DNA from: Fidelibacterota bacterium
Lineage (GTDB): Bacteria; Fidelibacterota; Marinisomatia; SCGC-AAA003-L08; D37C17
Length of the DNA: 46,465 nucleotides
Reading direction: 5' to 3'
Assembly (NCBI GenBank): GCA_030748955.1
Contig: JASMKZ010000007.1
Coordinates: forward strand, 1 to 46,465
The notes under the pieces were generated by a model. That model searched no databases and was not told where the DNA came from. It saw nothing but the letters and a program-made list of their open reading frames with translations. Positions 27,038-35,891 of the stretch are shown here, piece after piece; position 1 is the stretch's first letter, and every line of letters starts with the position of its first letter. Position numbers and translations under genes: made by a program.

Positions 27038-27327
27038 CAAAATCTGATATTATAAAAGAAGTTGCTGATGGAACTGGTCTCACAAAGGTTGAGATAGAAG
27101 CTGTATTAGATGGAGTAATCCTCAGTATATCAGAGGCCTTGAAACGGGGTGAGCGTGTGGATTTACGAGGTTTTGGCAGTTTCATAATTAAACAAAGAGC
27201 TGCCAGGGATGCAAGAAATCCTGCCACTCGAGAAATCGTCAGATTAAAGGAGCGATTTATACCGGCTTTCAAAGTTTCAAAAATTTTAAAGAATGTTGTA
27301 AATAAATCATTATTAAGAGGGTTTTAA
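27034..27327 (+). CDS. HU/IHF-family DNA-binding protein
   Basis: The 97-residue protein has the complete fold: an N-terminal helical dimer domain (MTKSDIIKEVADGTGLTK), the turn LRGFGSFIIKQRAARDARNP whose arm carries the DNA-contacting proline, and the closing PAFKVSKILKNVV. It bends and compacts DNA. It overlaps sppA by 4 bases and precedes a ribosome-linked mini-protein by 15 bases, so it ends the transglycosylase-sppA operon. Confidence 0.95.
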   Translation: MTKSDIIKEVADGTGLTKVEIEAVLDGVILSISEALKRGERVDLRGFGSFIIKQRAARDARNPATREIVRLKERFIPAFKVSKILKNVVNKSLLRGF

Positions 27328-27342
27328 AATAAAGGGAAAAAT

Positions 27343-27435
27343 ATGCCTTGTGGAAAAAAACGTAAAAAGAAAAAGATGAATACTCATAAGCGAAAAAAAC
27401 GTTTACGGGCAAATCGTCATAAGAAAAAGAAATAA
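27343..27435 (+). CDS. AURKAIP1/COX24-domain mini-protein (putative ribosomal protein)
   Basis: This 30-residue ORF is too short for usual calling. It begins MPCGKKRKKKKMNTHKRKK and continues RLRANRHKKKK, so 18 of 30 residues are Lys or Arg. It matches the tiny 'MPCGKKRK...THKRKKRLRKNRHKKK' proteins of Bacteroidetes and relatives that carry the AURKAIP1/COX24 domain, the bacterial counterpart of the mitochondrial small-subunit protein mS38. AAAGGGAAAA precedes its ATG. It lies 15 bases after HU, and its stop codon is the first base triplet of a long hairpin. Confidence 0.88.
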   Translation: MPCGKKRKKKKMNTHKRKKRLRANRHKKKK

Positions 27436-27477
27436 TTTAATTTTTAATCATAAAACTTATGATTAAAAATTAAATTA
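27433..27477 (+). terminator. Long perfect AT-rich hairpin at the stop codon
   Basis: A 21-bp perfect stem (27433-27453 with 27457-27477) has a 3-base loop AAC, built almost wholly of A-T pairs (TTTTTAATCATAA / TTATGATTAAAAA core). It includes the TAA stop of the mini-protein. It probably ends or protects the operon transcript, and its symmetry would work on either strand. Confidence 0.65.
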
Positions 27478-27480
27478 ATT

Positions 27481-27521
27481 ATGCCGTCAATTTGAAGTTG
27501 AGTTGGCGGCATTTGTATTTT
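27481..27521 (+). terminator. Second terminator-like hairpin, directly before xseA
   Basis: ATGCCGTCAA (27481-27490) pairs with TTGGCGGCAT (27503-27512), ten pairs with one wobble, followed by TTGTATTTTA. It ends at the xseA ATG, so it both terminates the upstream operon and forms the leader of the next gene. Confidence 0.65.
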
Positions 27522-28736
27522 ATGAATATAGCTGGTCATTCTATTCTTACCATTACACAGGTTGCAAGCCAGGTGAAGTATACTTTGGAAAAAAAATATA
27601 CAAACCTTTGGATTCAGGGGGAGATAGCTTCAAGTAAGACATATCCGTCCGGTCATATCTATTTGACTCTAAAAGATGGACAAAGTGAACTGTCTGCTGT
27701 GATATTCTCGCAGTATGCAAAACTGCTGAAACATAAACCTGTAACAGGGTTGAAAGTAACTGTTAATGGTGATCTATCCCTGTATTCAGCCAAAGGTCAG
27801 TTTCAATTACAGATAAGAAATTTGTATCCTACAGGTCAGGGTGATTTATGGTTGGCGTACGAGGCATTGAAAGCAAAGCTGGAATTAGAAGGATTATTCG
27901 CTCCGGAAACTAAAAAGAAAATCCCTCGTTTTCCCAGTCGAATTGGTATTATTACTAGTAGTGAAGGTGCAGTTCTGAGAGATATTATACAGGTATTAAA
28001 TCGTCGAGCACCTCATGTATCTTGCCTTATTCATCCTGTTCCAGTTCAGGGAAAAAGTGCAGCTGGAAAAATATCAGAAGCCATTAAACTGATGAACCAG
28101 TATGGTAAAATGGATACCCTCATTGTAGGGAGAGGAGGGGGGGGGCTTGAAGACCTTTGGTGTTTTAATGATGAACAGGTTATCCGGGCTATTTATAATT
28201 CCAAAATTCCAATAATTTCCGCTATCGGACATGAAACGGACACTACGCTTTCTGATTATGTAGCAGATTATAGAGCTCCGACTCCATCTGTAGCTGCTGA
28301 AATCGCATCTGAAGATAGACAGGAAACTATACAATATTTAGATAGTATCTCAGAAAGATTCCAAATAGCATCTAAGCAGATAATTACAAATTATAAAGAA
28401 AAAATTGTTAGTCTTCAAAATAGGCATGGTTTTTTTAAACCTCGTTTACTTTTGGAACAATGGAATACAAAGCTTAATGATATGGATTATCGTATTAAGC
28501 AGAGTTATAATAGTATAATTAATTCCCAAAAAAAAATAGTGGACTCGCTGCAGGATAAAATATTATTATTGAATCCTAAAACTCAATTAAGAAGAGGGTT
28601 TGCAATAGCAATGGATTCTAAAAACAATATCATTTTTTCACCTGATCAAGTTAAAATAAATGAGAATATGAAGATTCAGGTATCCAAAGGAACAATTATG
28701 ACCAAAGTTAAGAAAGGGGAAATTAACAATGCCTAA
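27522..28736 (+). CDS. xseA: Exodeoxyribonuclease VII large subunit
   Basis: The 404-residue large subunit has an N-terminal OB fold (LTITQVASQVKYTLEKKY, LWIQGEIASSK, GHIYLTLKDG) and the catalytic core with RIGIITSSEGAVLRDI, RGGGGLEDLWCFNDE and ISAIGHETDTTLSDYVADY, followed by a helical region that binds XseB. It degrades single-stranded DNA. I use ATG 27522, which matches the family N-terminus; an upstream TTG would read through the hairpin region. No Shine-Dalgarno is visible. It overlaps xseB by 8 bases. Confidence 0.95.
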   Translation: MNIAGHSILTITQVASQVKYTLEKKYTNLWIQGEIASSKTYPSGHIYLTLKDGQSELSAVIFSQYAKLLKHKPVTGLKVTVNGDLSLYSAKGQFQLQIRNLYPTGQGDLWLAYEALKAKLELEGLFAPETKKKIPRFPSRIGIITSSEGAVLRDIIQVLNRRAPHVSCLIHPVPVQGKSAAGKISEAIKLMNQYGKMDTLIVGRGGGGLEDLWCFNDEQVIRAIYNSKIPIISAIGHETDTTLSDYVADYRAPTPSVAAEIASEDRQETIQYLDSISERFQIASKQIITNYKEKIVSLQNRHGFFKPRLLLEQWNTKLNDMDYRIKQSYNSIINSQKKIVDSLQDKILLLNPKTQLRRGFAIAMDSKNNIIFSPDQVKINENMKIQVSKGTIMTKVKKGEINNA

Positions 28737-28956
28737 AAAACAAAATTTTGAAGATACGCTTTCAGAACTTCAATCCATTGTTCAAAAATTGGAATCTGAT
28801 TCACTATCTCTTGATAAAATGGTTCATTGTTTTGAAGATGGAATGAAATTAATGAAAATATGTCGAGCTCAGTTAGATGAAGTTGAAAATCGTATTTCTA
28901 CTTTGGTAAATGAAAATGATGAGTTGAGTGAAAAACCGGGAATTGAACAATCATGA
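28729..28956 (+). CDS. xseB: Exodeoxyribonuclease VII small subunit
   Basis: The 75-residue protein shows the family pattern [20 protein letters not shown], then [23 protein letters not shown], ending in an acidic tail. It coats and regulates XseA. Overlaps with xseA (8 bases) and nadK (4 bases) show tight coupling. Confidence 0.93.
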   Translation: MPKKQNFEDTLSELQSIVQKLESDSLSLDKMVHCFEDGMKLMKICRAQLDEVENRISTLVNENDELSEKPGIEQS

Positions 28957-29825
28957 TTATTGGATGCACAGGGAATTATCGTAAAGAGGAATTTTATGCT
29001 ATTCTTCAAAAAGTTTATTCCATTTTGAAAGATGAAAATGTAGAACTTCTCATATCATCAGATTTAGAAAAAAATACAGAGTTTGAAATTCCTAACGAGT
29101 ATATTATTATGGAATTTTCGCAATTGGTTGAAAAGTGTGATATATTATTTGCCATTGGAGGTGATGGTACAATACTTTCAACTGTACGAAGGCTTGAACA
29201 GAATATGAAACCCATAATGGGTATCCATATAGGTGGGTTGGGATTTTTAAGTGAATGTACAGAAAAAAATTTAAAAGAAAGTATAAATAGTATTTTAAAC
29301 AATGAATGCTTTATATCTCAACGAATGTTATTAGAGGTTCAAGTGTCACCACCTAATGATGCCATTCAAACATTGTGGGCACTTAATGATGTAGTCGTCG
29401 ATCATGGTCCATCAGCTCGGCTGTTAAAGGCAGAGGTTCAGGTTTCAAATCATTATCTTAATACCTTTGAGGGAGATGGGGTCATATTTTCCACGCCCAC
29501 CGGAAGTACAGCTTATTCACTCTCAGCTGGTGGTCCTATTATTTATCCTTCAATGGATTCTATTACTGTTACTCCAATTTGTCCCCATAGTTTGTCGGCT
29601 CGCCCCATTGTTCTCAGATCTACTGAAACTATTACCATGAGTTTTCCAGAACCTTATGATGGCATTTCACTGGCAGTAGATGGTCAGATAAAAATTCTAA
29701 TTGATGATCGAACGCAAATTAAAATAAAAAAGGCTAAACACAGTGCCCAAATTGTTTCCCTTCCAGGTAATGGGTATTTTAAAACACTACGGACAAAAAT
29801 GGGCTGGTCTGGAAATGTTAGATAA
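28953..29825 (+). CDS. nadK: NAD kinase
   Basis: The 290-residue enzyme makes NADP from NAD. Signatures are IGGDGTIL near residue 69, [28 protein letters not shown] (Asn-Asp in place of the usual Asn-Glu) and [17 protein letters not shown]. The order and length are standard. The ATG overlaps the xseB stop. It supplies NADPH-dependent enzymes such as the TrxB encoded elsewhere in the window. Confidence 0.95.
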   Translation: MIIGCTGNYRKEEFYAILQKVYSILKDENVELLISSDLEKNTEFEIPNEYIIMEFSQLVEKCDILFAIGGDGTILSTVRRLEQNMKPIMGIHIGGLGFLSECTEKNLKESINSILNNECFISQRMLLEVQVSPPNDAIQTLWALNDVVVDHGPSARLLKAEVQVSNHYLNTFEGDGVIFSTPTGSTAYSLSAGGPIIYPSMDSITVTPICPHSLSARPIVLRSTETITMSFPEPYDGISLAVDGQIKILIDDRTQIKIKKAKHSAQIVSLPGNGYFKTLRTKMGWSGNVR

Positions 29826-29845
29826 GCTCGTTTTTACGTAAAAAA

Positions 29846-31552
29846 ATGAAAAGAATATTAATTTTATTTGGAGTAATAATATTTGGCTGTCGGAGTTCTC
29901 CTGAGGTTTCATTTGATAGTTTAAACCAAGCCTTTATCAATTGGTATTTCAAATATCATCCTGTTGAATCCGCGAGATATAATATCAAAATTAAAAATGG
30001 CAAATATTCATTAAATACTAAAGCCGAAATGGATGAATATTATGCAGATATTTCTCGATTTCTCATAGAATTATCTCAAATTGATGCCACTAAAATTCCT
30101 CCAGATTCACGGATTGATTATGAAGTATTATATTCTCAATTAGAAAAAATGAAATTTATTATTGATGAAATTAAACCATGGGAGTGGAATCCTTTATGGA
30201 CACTTGATGAACTTTACGATGGAATTTATATCTTGAGTGAACGAGCAGATATAAAAATGGATGACAGGGTAAATGCTGTAAAATTAAGACTAGATAAAAT
30301 CCCAGGATTATTAAATAATTCGAAGATGCTCTTAACTGCACATTCAGAAATTCATATTATTTATAGTAATGCAAGATTAGATATGTTGGTAAATCTCCTA
30401 AAACAATTACCTCTTAAATTAAATTCTGATAATATTACTCTTGACTCAATTGATGAATTGATTGATAAGGCTATTATTGCATTAGATGCATATAAAGTTT
30501 GGCTCAATTTTTATCCAGAAAAATTAGAAAAAATTCCATTTCCAGAAGAACTTCGTCTTAATCAAAATGGATTTCACTATTATACGGGTGGTAATTATTT
30601 AGCTCCTCATGTTTATAAACTGGCAATGAAAAAACTCAGACCCACTCAAGATAGATTATTTCATTTGACTTTGCCATTTTACCTGAAGGAAAATGACGAA
30701 CCCGTATGGTTAGACCGTGAAGATACTTTGGAAGTTATTAAATGGGTGATTGAAGATATTAATGATAATTCTAAATACAAGATAAGAAATGATGAAGTAT
30801 TATCGCAGTTTTATGAATCGTTAACTAATATTGAAAAATTTTGTTATAGTAAGTCTCTGTTGCCCAGAAATAAGAATAAAACTATCCATTTGGAATTTGC
30901 TCAAGAATATGCCAATTCTCAAATTCCGGCATTTTTATTCGATAATCATCCAAAACAACATTCTACAGATATTATTTACAATATAAGGCCTCCTGATGAT
31001 GATTTTGGAGAATATCCTTTAAATAAGCTGGAAATAGATATTATTAATGCACTACATATTGTTCCGGGATATGGAATACAGTTGGGATACTCTCAAGATT
31101 ATCCATCCATGATAAGGTATTTATTCCCAGATTTAGTGACTTCTGCAGGGTGGAAATCCTATGCTTTAAATATGTTAATTGAAGAAGGGTATGGTGATTG
31201 GGAGCAAGAGTATCATATTTTAAAATTGAAAGAAGAAATTTCAATTATAGTTCGAGCCATTATAGAAATAAAATATTACTCTGGTGATATCAGCAGAGAT
31301 AATGCCATTAAATATCTTACAAAAATGGCATTTATGAAAAAAGATAGAGCAGATATATTATTAATGGAATCGGATTTACATTATTTTTCCGGAACAGCTA
31401 CATTCATAGGGATAATGGAAATGAGTTCGCTATTAGCAGAGTATAGACGTACCCAAGGCGATAAATTTAAACTTTCGGAATTCCATAGATTAATTTTAAA
31501 AGATGGAGTCGTCCCTCTCTTTAAATTGAAAAAAAAGGTGTTGTCGCTGTAA
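29846..31552 (+). CDS. DUF885-like lipoprotein lacking the metal-binding motif
   Basis: The 568-residue protein has a lipoprotein signal (ILILFGVIIFGC, Cys15). The body resembles DUF885, a family of helical, probably zinc-dependent peptidase-like proteins. In active members the motif HEAxPGHHLQ and a later EGWAxY carry the putative metal ligands. Here the matching segments are L403-H-I-V-P-G-Y-G-I-Q412 and A434-G-W-K-S-Y, so both histidines and both glutamates are replaced while the flanking frame is kept. It therefore looks like a pseudoenzyme anchored in the envelope. Family assignment is by motif frame only. It lies 20 bases from nadK and 15 from the transketolase-like gene. Confidence 0.68.
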   Translation: MKRILILFGVIIFGCRSSPEVSFDSLNQAFINWYFKYHPVESARYNIKIKNGKYSLNTKAEMDEYYADISRFLIELSQIDATKIPPDSRIDYEVLYSQLEKMKFIIDEIKPWEWNPLWTLDELYDGIYILSERADIKMDDRVNAVKLRLDKIPGLLNNSKMLLTAHSEIHIIYSNARLDMLVNLLKQLPLKLNSDNITLDSIDELIDKAIIALDAYKVWLNFYPEKLEKIPFPEELRLNQNGFHYYTGGNYLAPHVYKLAMKKLRPTQDRLFHLTLPFYLKENDEPVWLDREDTLEVIKWVIEDINDNSKYKIRNDEVLSQFYESLTNIEKFCYSKSLLPRNKNKTIHLEFAQEYANSQIPAFLFDNHPKQHSTDIIYNIRPPDDDFGEYPLNKLEIDIINALHIVPGYGIQLGYSQDYPSMIRYLFPDLVTSAGWKSYALNMLIEEGYGDWEQEYHILKLKEEISIIVRAIIEIKYYSGDISRDNAIKYLTKMAFMKKDRADILLMESDLHYFSGTATFIGIMEMSSLLAEYRRTQGDKFKLSEFHRLILKDGVVPLFKLKKKVLSL

Positions 31553-31567
31553 TTTTACAGTCTATTT

Positions 31568-33913
31568 ATGAATCTACTTAATCAACATAAGAGTAAATTA
31601 CACTATTGGGATGCCATTGCCGGAATGGTAGACCAATCTATTGATATTGCTCTCAATCTATCTCAAAGTGGACACCCCGGCGGTTCTCGCTCTAAAGTGC
31701 ATGCATTAATTGCCACATTGTTGTCTGGTATTATGAAATGGGATATTCGCAACCCCGGCGCAACTTTCGGTGATCGTTTTGTTTTGGTTGCTGGGCATAC
31801 CAATCCGGCAGTATATGCTACTTTGGCTGTATTTAATGAAGCTCTACGGAGAAAATATAGAGAAACGGGTGATCCAAAATATATAAATCCAATGGGAGAG
31901 GAATTTACGCTTTATTGGGAGGATTTACTCACACTTAGAAAACGAGGAGGTTTGTCAGGGCATGCTGAAATGGAAGGGAAAACCCTGTTCTTTAAATATA
32001 ATACAGGGCCATCCGGGCATGGTGCAGCTCCTGCTGCCGGCCAGGCATTTGCTCTCAAATACAGTGGTGCACCAAATACAAGAGTATTTGCCATGGAAGG
32101 AGAAGGTGGGCTTACTACTGGCGTTTCCCACGAAGCCAGAATTTCTGCTTATGGATTGGGACTTGGGAATTTGATTTACTTAGTGGATTGGAATGATTTT
32201 GGAATTGACGACCGACCTTTTAGTGATATAAAAGCTGGAAGCCCTGCTGATTGGTTTGAGCCATATGGCTGGAAAGTAGCCGGAACAGAAAATGGAGATA
32301 ATTTTGAAAGCATACTTATAGCTTTTGAGGAATTATTCAAATCTGAAAATCCAAATCAACCGAAAGCAATATGGATGAAAACTCGAAAGGGCAGGGGATA
32401 TGGAAAATTTGACAATCTCAGCCATGGAGCGCCTCATAAACAAAATTCTAAAGAGTTTTGGAAAGTTATGGAAAAATTTGGAAATCGCTTTGGAGTCCAA
32501 TTTGAATATTTAAATATAGAGCCCTCAGCCAATTTTGATATAAATAAAAAACAAATGGCAGATACAATGCATTCAGTGATGTCATTATTTGATTCTATTG
32601 ACGGCCTCACCGATTATCTTGCAAATCATCTTATTGAAATAGCCGAATCTATTCATGAGAATAATTTTGTAAAAATAGGATTTGAGAACAATCCTCTTAT
32701 GGATGATACTCTTTACGATTATAAAAATTATCCTGCTAATTTATATCTTAAACCAGGTGAAACTGCACCCAACCGAGCAGCCTTTGGAAATTTTGGTGCC
32801 TGGATAAATTCCTATTGTAAAGAAATGTATGGCAGACCGGTAGCACTGGTCTGTTCGGCCGATTTAGCAGGATCAACAAACATTTCTGGATTTAGTAAAG
32901 GCTGGAATAATAGTATAGGCTATGGAGTGTATCATCGGGAAGATAATCCTGAAGGAACATTGCTTCCTCAGGGTATTACGGAATTTGCTAACGCAGGGCT
33001 CATGACGGGTATTAGTACGGTTAATTTCGCAAATGATCCTTATAAAGAATTCAATGGATATATAACATCCTGCAGTACCTATGGATCATTTTCGTATTTA
33101 AAATATGGTGCCTATCGATTATTCAGTCAAATTGCTCAAGACTCTCAATTGAAAGTAGGTAAAACCATTTGGGTTGCAGGTCATTCTGGGCCAGAAACTG
33201 CTGAAGATTTTCGAACCCATTTTGGAATTTTTGCACCAGGTGTAACGCAATTATTTCCCAAAGGAAAAATTCTTAATCTCCACCCGTGGGAATATAATGA
33301 AGTTCCGGTAATGCTTGGGGCGGCATTGGCTCAGGATATACCTATCATCGTGTTGCACTTAACACGTCCGCCCATTGAAATTCCTCATCGCCTTAATTTG
33401 GAGATGCCATCCCATTTTGAAGCTGCTAAGGGCGCTTATGTAATAAAAGATTATAATGATGATAGAGAAAAAAGTGGAGTGGTGATTGTTAGAGGCACAA
33501 GTGTTATAAATGAATTATGCTCAATTCTTCCTGAAATTATTGAAAATGGACCCAATATTAAAATTGTAGCTGCATTATCTTGGGGATTATTTAATTCACA
33601 ATCAGAAGAATATAGGCAGTCAGTTATGAAAGAGGATGAATGGTTAGATTGTATGGTAATTACCAATACTTCTTTAGGAAATATGTCTAATTGGGTTCAA
33701 CACCCCATTGTAAAGGAATATTCCTTATCTCCTGATTGGGATAATAGCTGGCGATTTGGAGGCAATTTAGAAGAGGTTATCGATGAATCTCATTTATCGG
33801 CGCATTGGCAAAGTAAAGCCATCCAAAAATTTGCTAATAAAAGAAAATTACGTATAGATGAACTAAATAATTCAATGCCTGAAAATATATTTGATAAAAT
33901 GGGGATTGAATGA
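31568..33913 (+). CDS. Transketolase-like thiamine diphosphate enzyme (long form)
   Basis: The 781-residue protein has the transketolase order: SQSGHPGGSRSKVH, LVAGHTNPAVYA, LSGHAEMEG, TGPSGHGAAPAAGQAFALK, then the cofactor site and a pyrimidine domain around LVCSADLAGSTN. The cofactor site is unusual: the canonical GDG is Gly178-Glu179-Gly180, and the paired asparagine region reads DWND (Asn209). The magnesium-binding Asp is thus a Glu. It is longer than the common enzyme (about 660). It may act in the pentose phosphate pathway or be a related ketose-transferring enzyme of different substrate. It overlaps the aminotransferase gene by 4 bases. Confidence 0.82.
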   Translation: MNLLNQHKSKLHYWDAIAGMVDQSIDIALNLSQSGHPGGSRSKVHALIATLLSGIMKWDIRNPGATFGDRFVLVAGHTNPAVYATLAVFNEALRRKYRETGDPKYINPMGEEFTLYWEDLLTLRKRGGLSGHAEMEGKTLFFKYNTGPSGHGAAPAAGQAFALKYSGAPNTRVFAMEGEGGLTTGVSHEARISAYGLGLGNLIYLVDWNDFGIDDRPFSDIKAGSPADWFEPYGWKVAGTENGDNFESILIAFEELFKSENPNQPKAIWMKTRKGRGYGKFDNLSHGAPHKQNSKEFWKVMEKFGNRFGVQFEYLNIEPSANFDINKKQMADTMHSVMSLFDSIDGLTDYLANHLIEIAESIHENNFVKIGFENNPLMDDTLYDYKNYPANLYLKPGETAPNRAAFGNFGAWINSYCKEMYGRPVALVCSADLAGSTNISGFSKGWNNSIGYGVYHREDNPEGTLLPQGITEFANAGLMTGISTVNFANDPYKEFNGYITSCSTYGSFSYLKYGAYRLFSQIAQDSQLKVGKTIWVAGHSGPETAEDFRTHFGIFAPGVTQLFPKGKILNLHPWEYNEVPVMLGAALAQDIPIIVLHLTRPPIEIPHRLNLEMPSHFEAAKGAYVIKDYNDDREKSGVVIVRGTSVINELCSILPEIIENGPNIKIVAALSWGLFNSQSEEYRQSVMKEDEWLDCMVITNTSLGNMSNWVQHPIVKEYSLSPDWDNSWRFGGNLEEVIDESHLSAHWQSKAIQKFANKRKLRIDELNNSMPENIFDKMGIE

Positions 33914-35130
33914 AAGACAAATTCGCATCACGACTAAAAGATCTTGGTACAGAAACTGCATTTGCGGTATCTCAAGATGCGGCTGAATTTGCAGCTGAGG
34001 GAAATAAAGTATATCCCTTCCATTTGGGTGATATAAATATCCCTACACCTGCTAACATTATGGAGGCTGCTAATAAAGCCATGCGAGATGGTAAAACGGG
34101 ATATAACCCCTCTGTAGGTATTCCTCAATTACGGAATGTCTTAGCTGATTTGGCAGGATCTGAAAGGGGCGTTTTTTATAATCGTGAGAATGTGGTGATA
34201 CAGCCAGGGGGTAAGCCCGTAATCCCTAAATTTATTCAGTCGCTTATGAATTTGGGAGATGGCGTTCTATACCCAAATCCAGGGTACCCGATTTATGAAA
34301 GCCAGATTGAGTTTCATGGTGGTCATGCATTACCCTACGGATTTATCTCGAGCTCAGATGGGTTTAAAATTGATAGAGAAAGGGTAGAGAGTTTAATTGG
34401 ATCAAATACCCGATTATTTATCTATAATAATTATCAAAATCCTATGGGCGCAGAATCCGATATGGATGAAATGGAATGGGTTGCTGAATTGGCACAGAAG
34501 CATGATCTTTGGGTACTCAGTGATGAGGCCTATTTCGAGATTCAGTATAGCGGAAAACCTAAAAGTATTGTGTCAATTCCAGGTATGAAAGAACGAACAG
34601 TTATACTTTATACTTTTTCAAAGACCTATGCTATGACAGGTTGGCGATTAGGTGCAGCAATTGGTCCTGAAGAATTAATGAAAGTTTTTGCAAGACTCAG
34701 CGTGAACGATGAATCCTGCACTAATCATTTTATTCAATATGGCGGTATTGAAGCTCTCACTGGTAGCCAAAGTGGTGCAGAAGTTATATTAAATGAATTA
34801 AGAAGAAGAAGGGACTCTTTAGCTGATATATTAAATCAAATGGAAGGAATTTCTTTATTTACGCCCAATTCGACTTTTTATTTATTCCCTGATGTGACAG
34901 ATTTATATCGTCATATGGAAGCCCAATCCTATGAGGACTTTCGTTCAAAAATATTACGAGCAACCGGAGTTTCATTTTGTACTCGTGAACATTTTGGGAC
35001 TCCCTTACCTAATGAAGACCGCAAATATATTCGCTTTGCCTATTCAGGAATTACGGTAGATGATATTGAGGAAGGGATGGCCAAATTGAATGAATACCAG
35101 CGCTCATTTAATTCAGTAGCAGCGGTTTAA
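33910..35130 (+). CDS. Class I/II pyridoxal-phosphate aminotransferase
   Basis: The 406-residue fold-type I enzyme has the motifs FHLGDINIPTPANIMEA, YNPSVGIPQLR, YPNPGYPIYESQ, LFIYNNYQNPMGA, LSDEAYFEI and the cofactor lysine in YTFSKTYAMTGWRLGAAIG (Lys238). It belongs to the broad aspartate/alanine aminotransferase group; the substrate cannot be set from sequence alone. The first ATG overlaps the upstream stop (ATGA), linking it to the transketolase-like gene. Confidence 0.9.
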   Translation: MKDKFASRLKDLGTETAFAVSQDAAEFAAEGNKVYPFHLGDINIPTPANIMEAANKAMRDGKTGYNPSVGIPQLRNVLADLAGSERGVFYNRENVVIQPGGKPVIPKFIQSLMNLGDGVLYPNPGYPIYESQIEFHGGHALPYGFISSSDGFKIDRERVESLIGSNTRLFIYNNYQNPMGAESDMDEMEWVAELAQKHDLWVLSDEAYFEIQYSGKPKSIVSIPGMKERTVILYTFSKTYAMTGWRLGAAIGPEELMKVFARLSVNDESCTNHFIQYGGIEALTGSQSGAEVILNELRRRRDSLADILNQMEGISLFTPNSTFYLFPDVTDLYRHMEAQSYEDFRSKILRATGVSFCTREHFGTPLPNEDRKYIRFAYSGITVDDIEEGMAKLNEYQRSFNSVAAV

Positions 35131-35182
35131 ATATCGCATTAATATCTCTCATCCTAATTTCAAAATAAGCTATTTTAAATAA

Positions 35183-35593
35183 ATGCATCAAATTGAAATA
35201 GAATATAAAGGCAATCTCCGCACAGAATCAGTTCATTTAGAATCAGGGCAGAAATTAATAACCGATGCACCTGTTGATAATAAAGGGAAGGGAGAAGCAT
35301 TTTCTCCAACGGATCTCACTGCCAGCGCATTGGGAAGTTGCATGCTTACTATCATGGGGATTGCTGCTGAGAGGAGGGATATTGATATTAGTGGTGTCCG
35401 GGCAGAGATTGAAAAGGTAATGGGAGCTAATCCTCGTCGAATTGTGCAAATTATCATTAATATATATTTTCAGATTAAACTTGCCAAGCATGAAAAAAAA
35501 ATATTTGAAAAATCAGCTTTATCATGCCCTGTCCATCGGAGTTTGCATCCTGATACTGAAATACTAACCCAATTTCATTACTATAATAAGTAA
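35183..35593 (+). CDS. OsmC-family peroxide-reducing protein
   Basis: The 136-residue protein carries the two reactive cysteines of the OsmC/Ohr fold, Cys53 in LGSCMLTIMGIAAERR and Cys115 in LSCPVHRSLHPD, with FSPTDLTASALG before the first. These proteins detoxify organic hydroperoxides or other thiol-reactive compounds. The ATG has no evident binding site. A plus-strand terminator follows 20 bases after the stop, closing a long operon. Confidence 0.9.
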   Translation: MHQIEIEYKGNLRTESVHLESGQKLITDAPVDNKGKGEAFSPTDLTASALGSCMLTIMGIAAERRDIDISGVRAEIEKVMGANPRRIVQIIINIYFQIKLAKHEKKIFEKSALSCPVHRSLHPDTEILTQFHYYNK

Positions 35594-35611
35594 CTATTGT
35601 CCAGAAATTTA

Positions 35612-35642
35612 AAAAGCCCATCCTCCTAGGTTGGGCCTTTAT
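35612..35642 (+). terminator. Terminator behind the OsmC gene
   Basis: GCCCA (35616-35620) pairs with TGGGC (35632-35636), extended by A-T pairs after one mismatch, then CTTTATAG. Between here and 35833 (about 190 bases) I see no gene, RNA or repeat. Confidence 0.7.
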
Positions 35643-35833
35643 AGTATGACAGTGAAACAATCGTTTCTTTGCCTTACATACAAAATTTAGAATAAAAATG
35701 TATAAGGCTAATGTGTCGTATATCACACTTAATAAGAGCTCATATCGATAGTGAGGTTACAGATAGGGTAGGCTCATGCGATATTGGGAATGATCTTACA
35801 ATTGGCTCACTATGCTAGGTTTACTTTGTAAGT

Positions 35834-35863
35834 ATAAAAAAGCCCCCAGATAACTGGGGGCTC
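35834..35863 (-). terminator. Terminator behind the C25 protease gene
   Basis: On the minus strand AGCCCCCAG and CTGGGGGCT form a perfect 9-bp GC-rich stem with a TTAT loop, followed by six or more T. It lies about 30 bases after the protease stop. Confidence 0.92.
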
Positions 35864-35891
35864 AAAATCAGATCAGGTTAATGGAACCACT

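Noticed and set aside
35475-35726. 83-residue minus-strand ORF
   Set aside because: It is antisense to the OsmC 3' end and its terminator, with no coding features.
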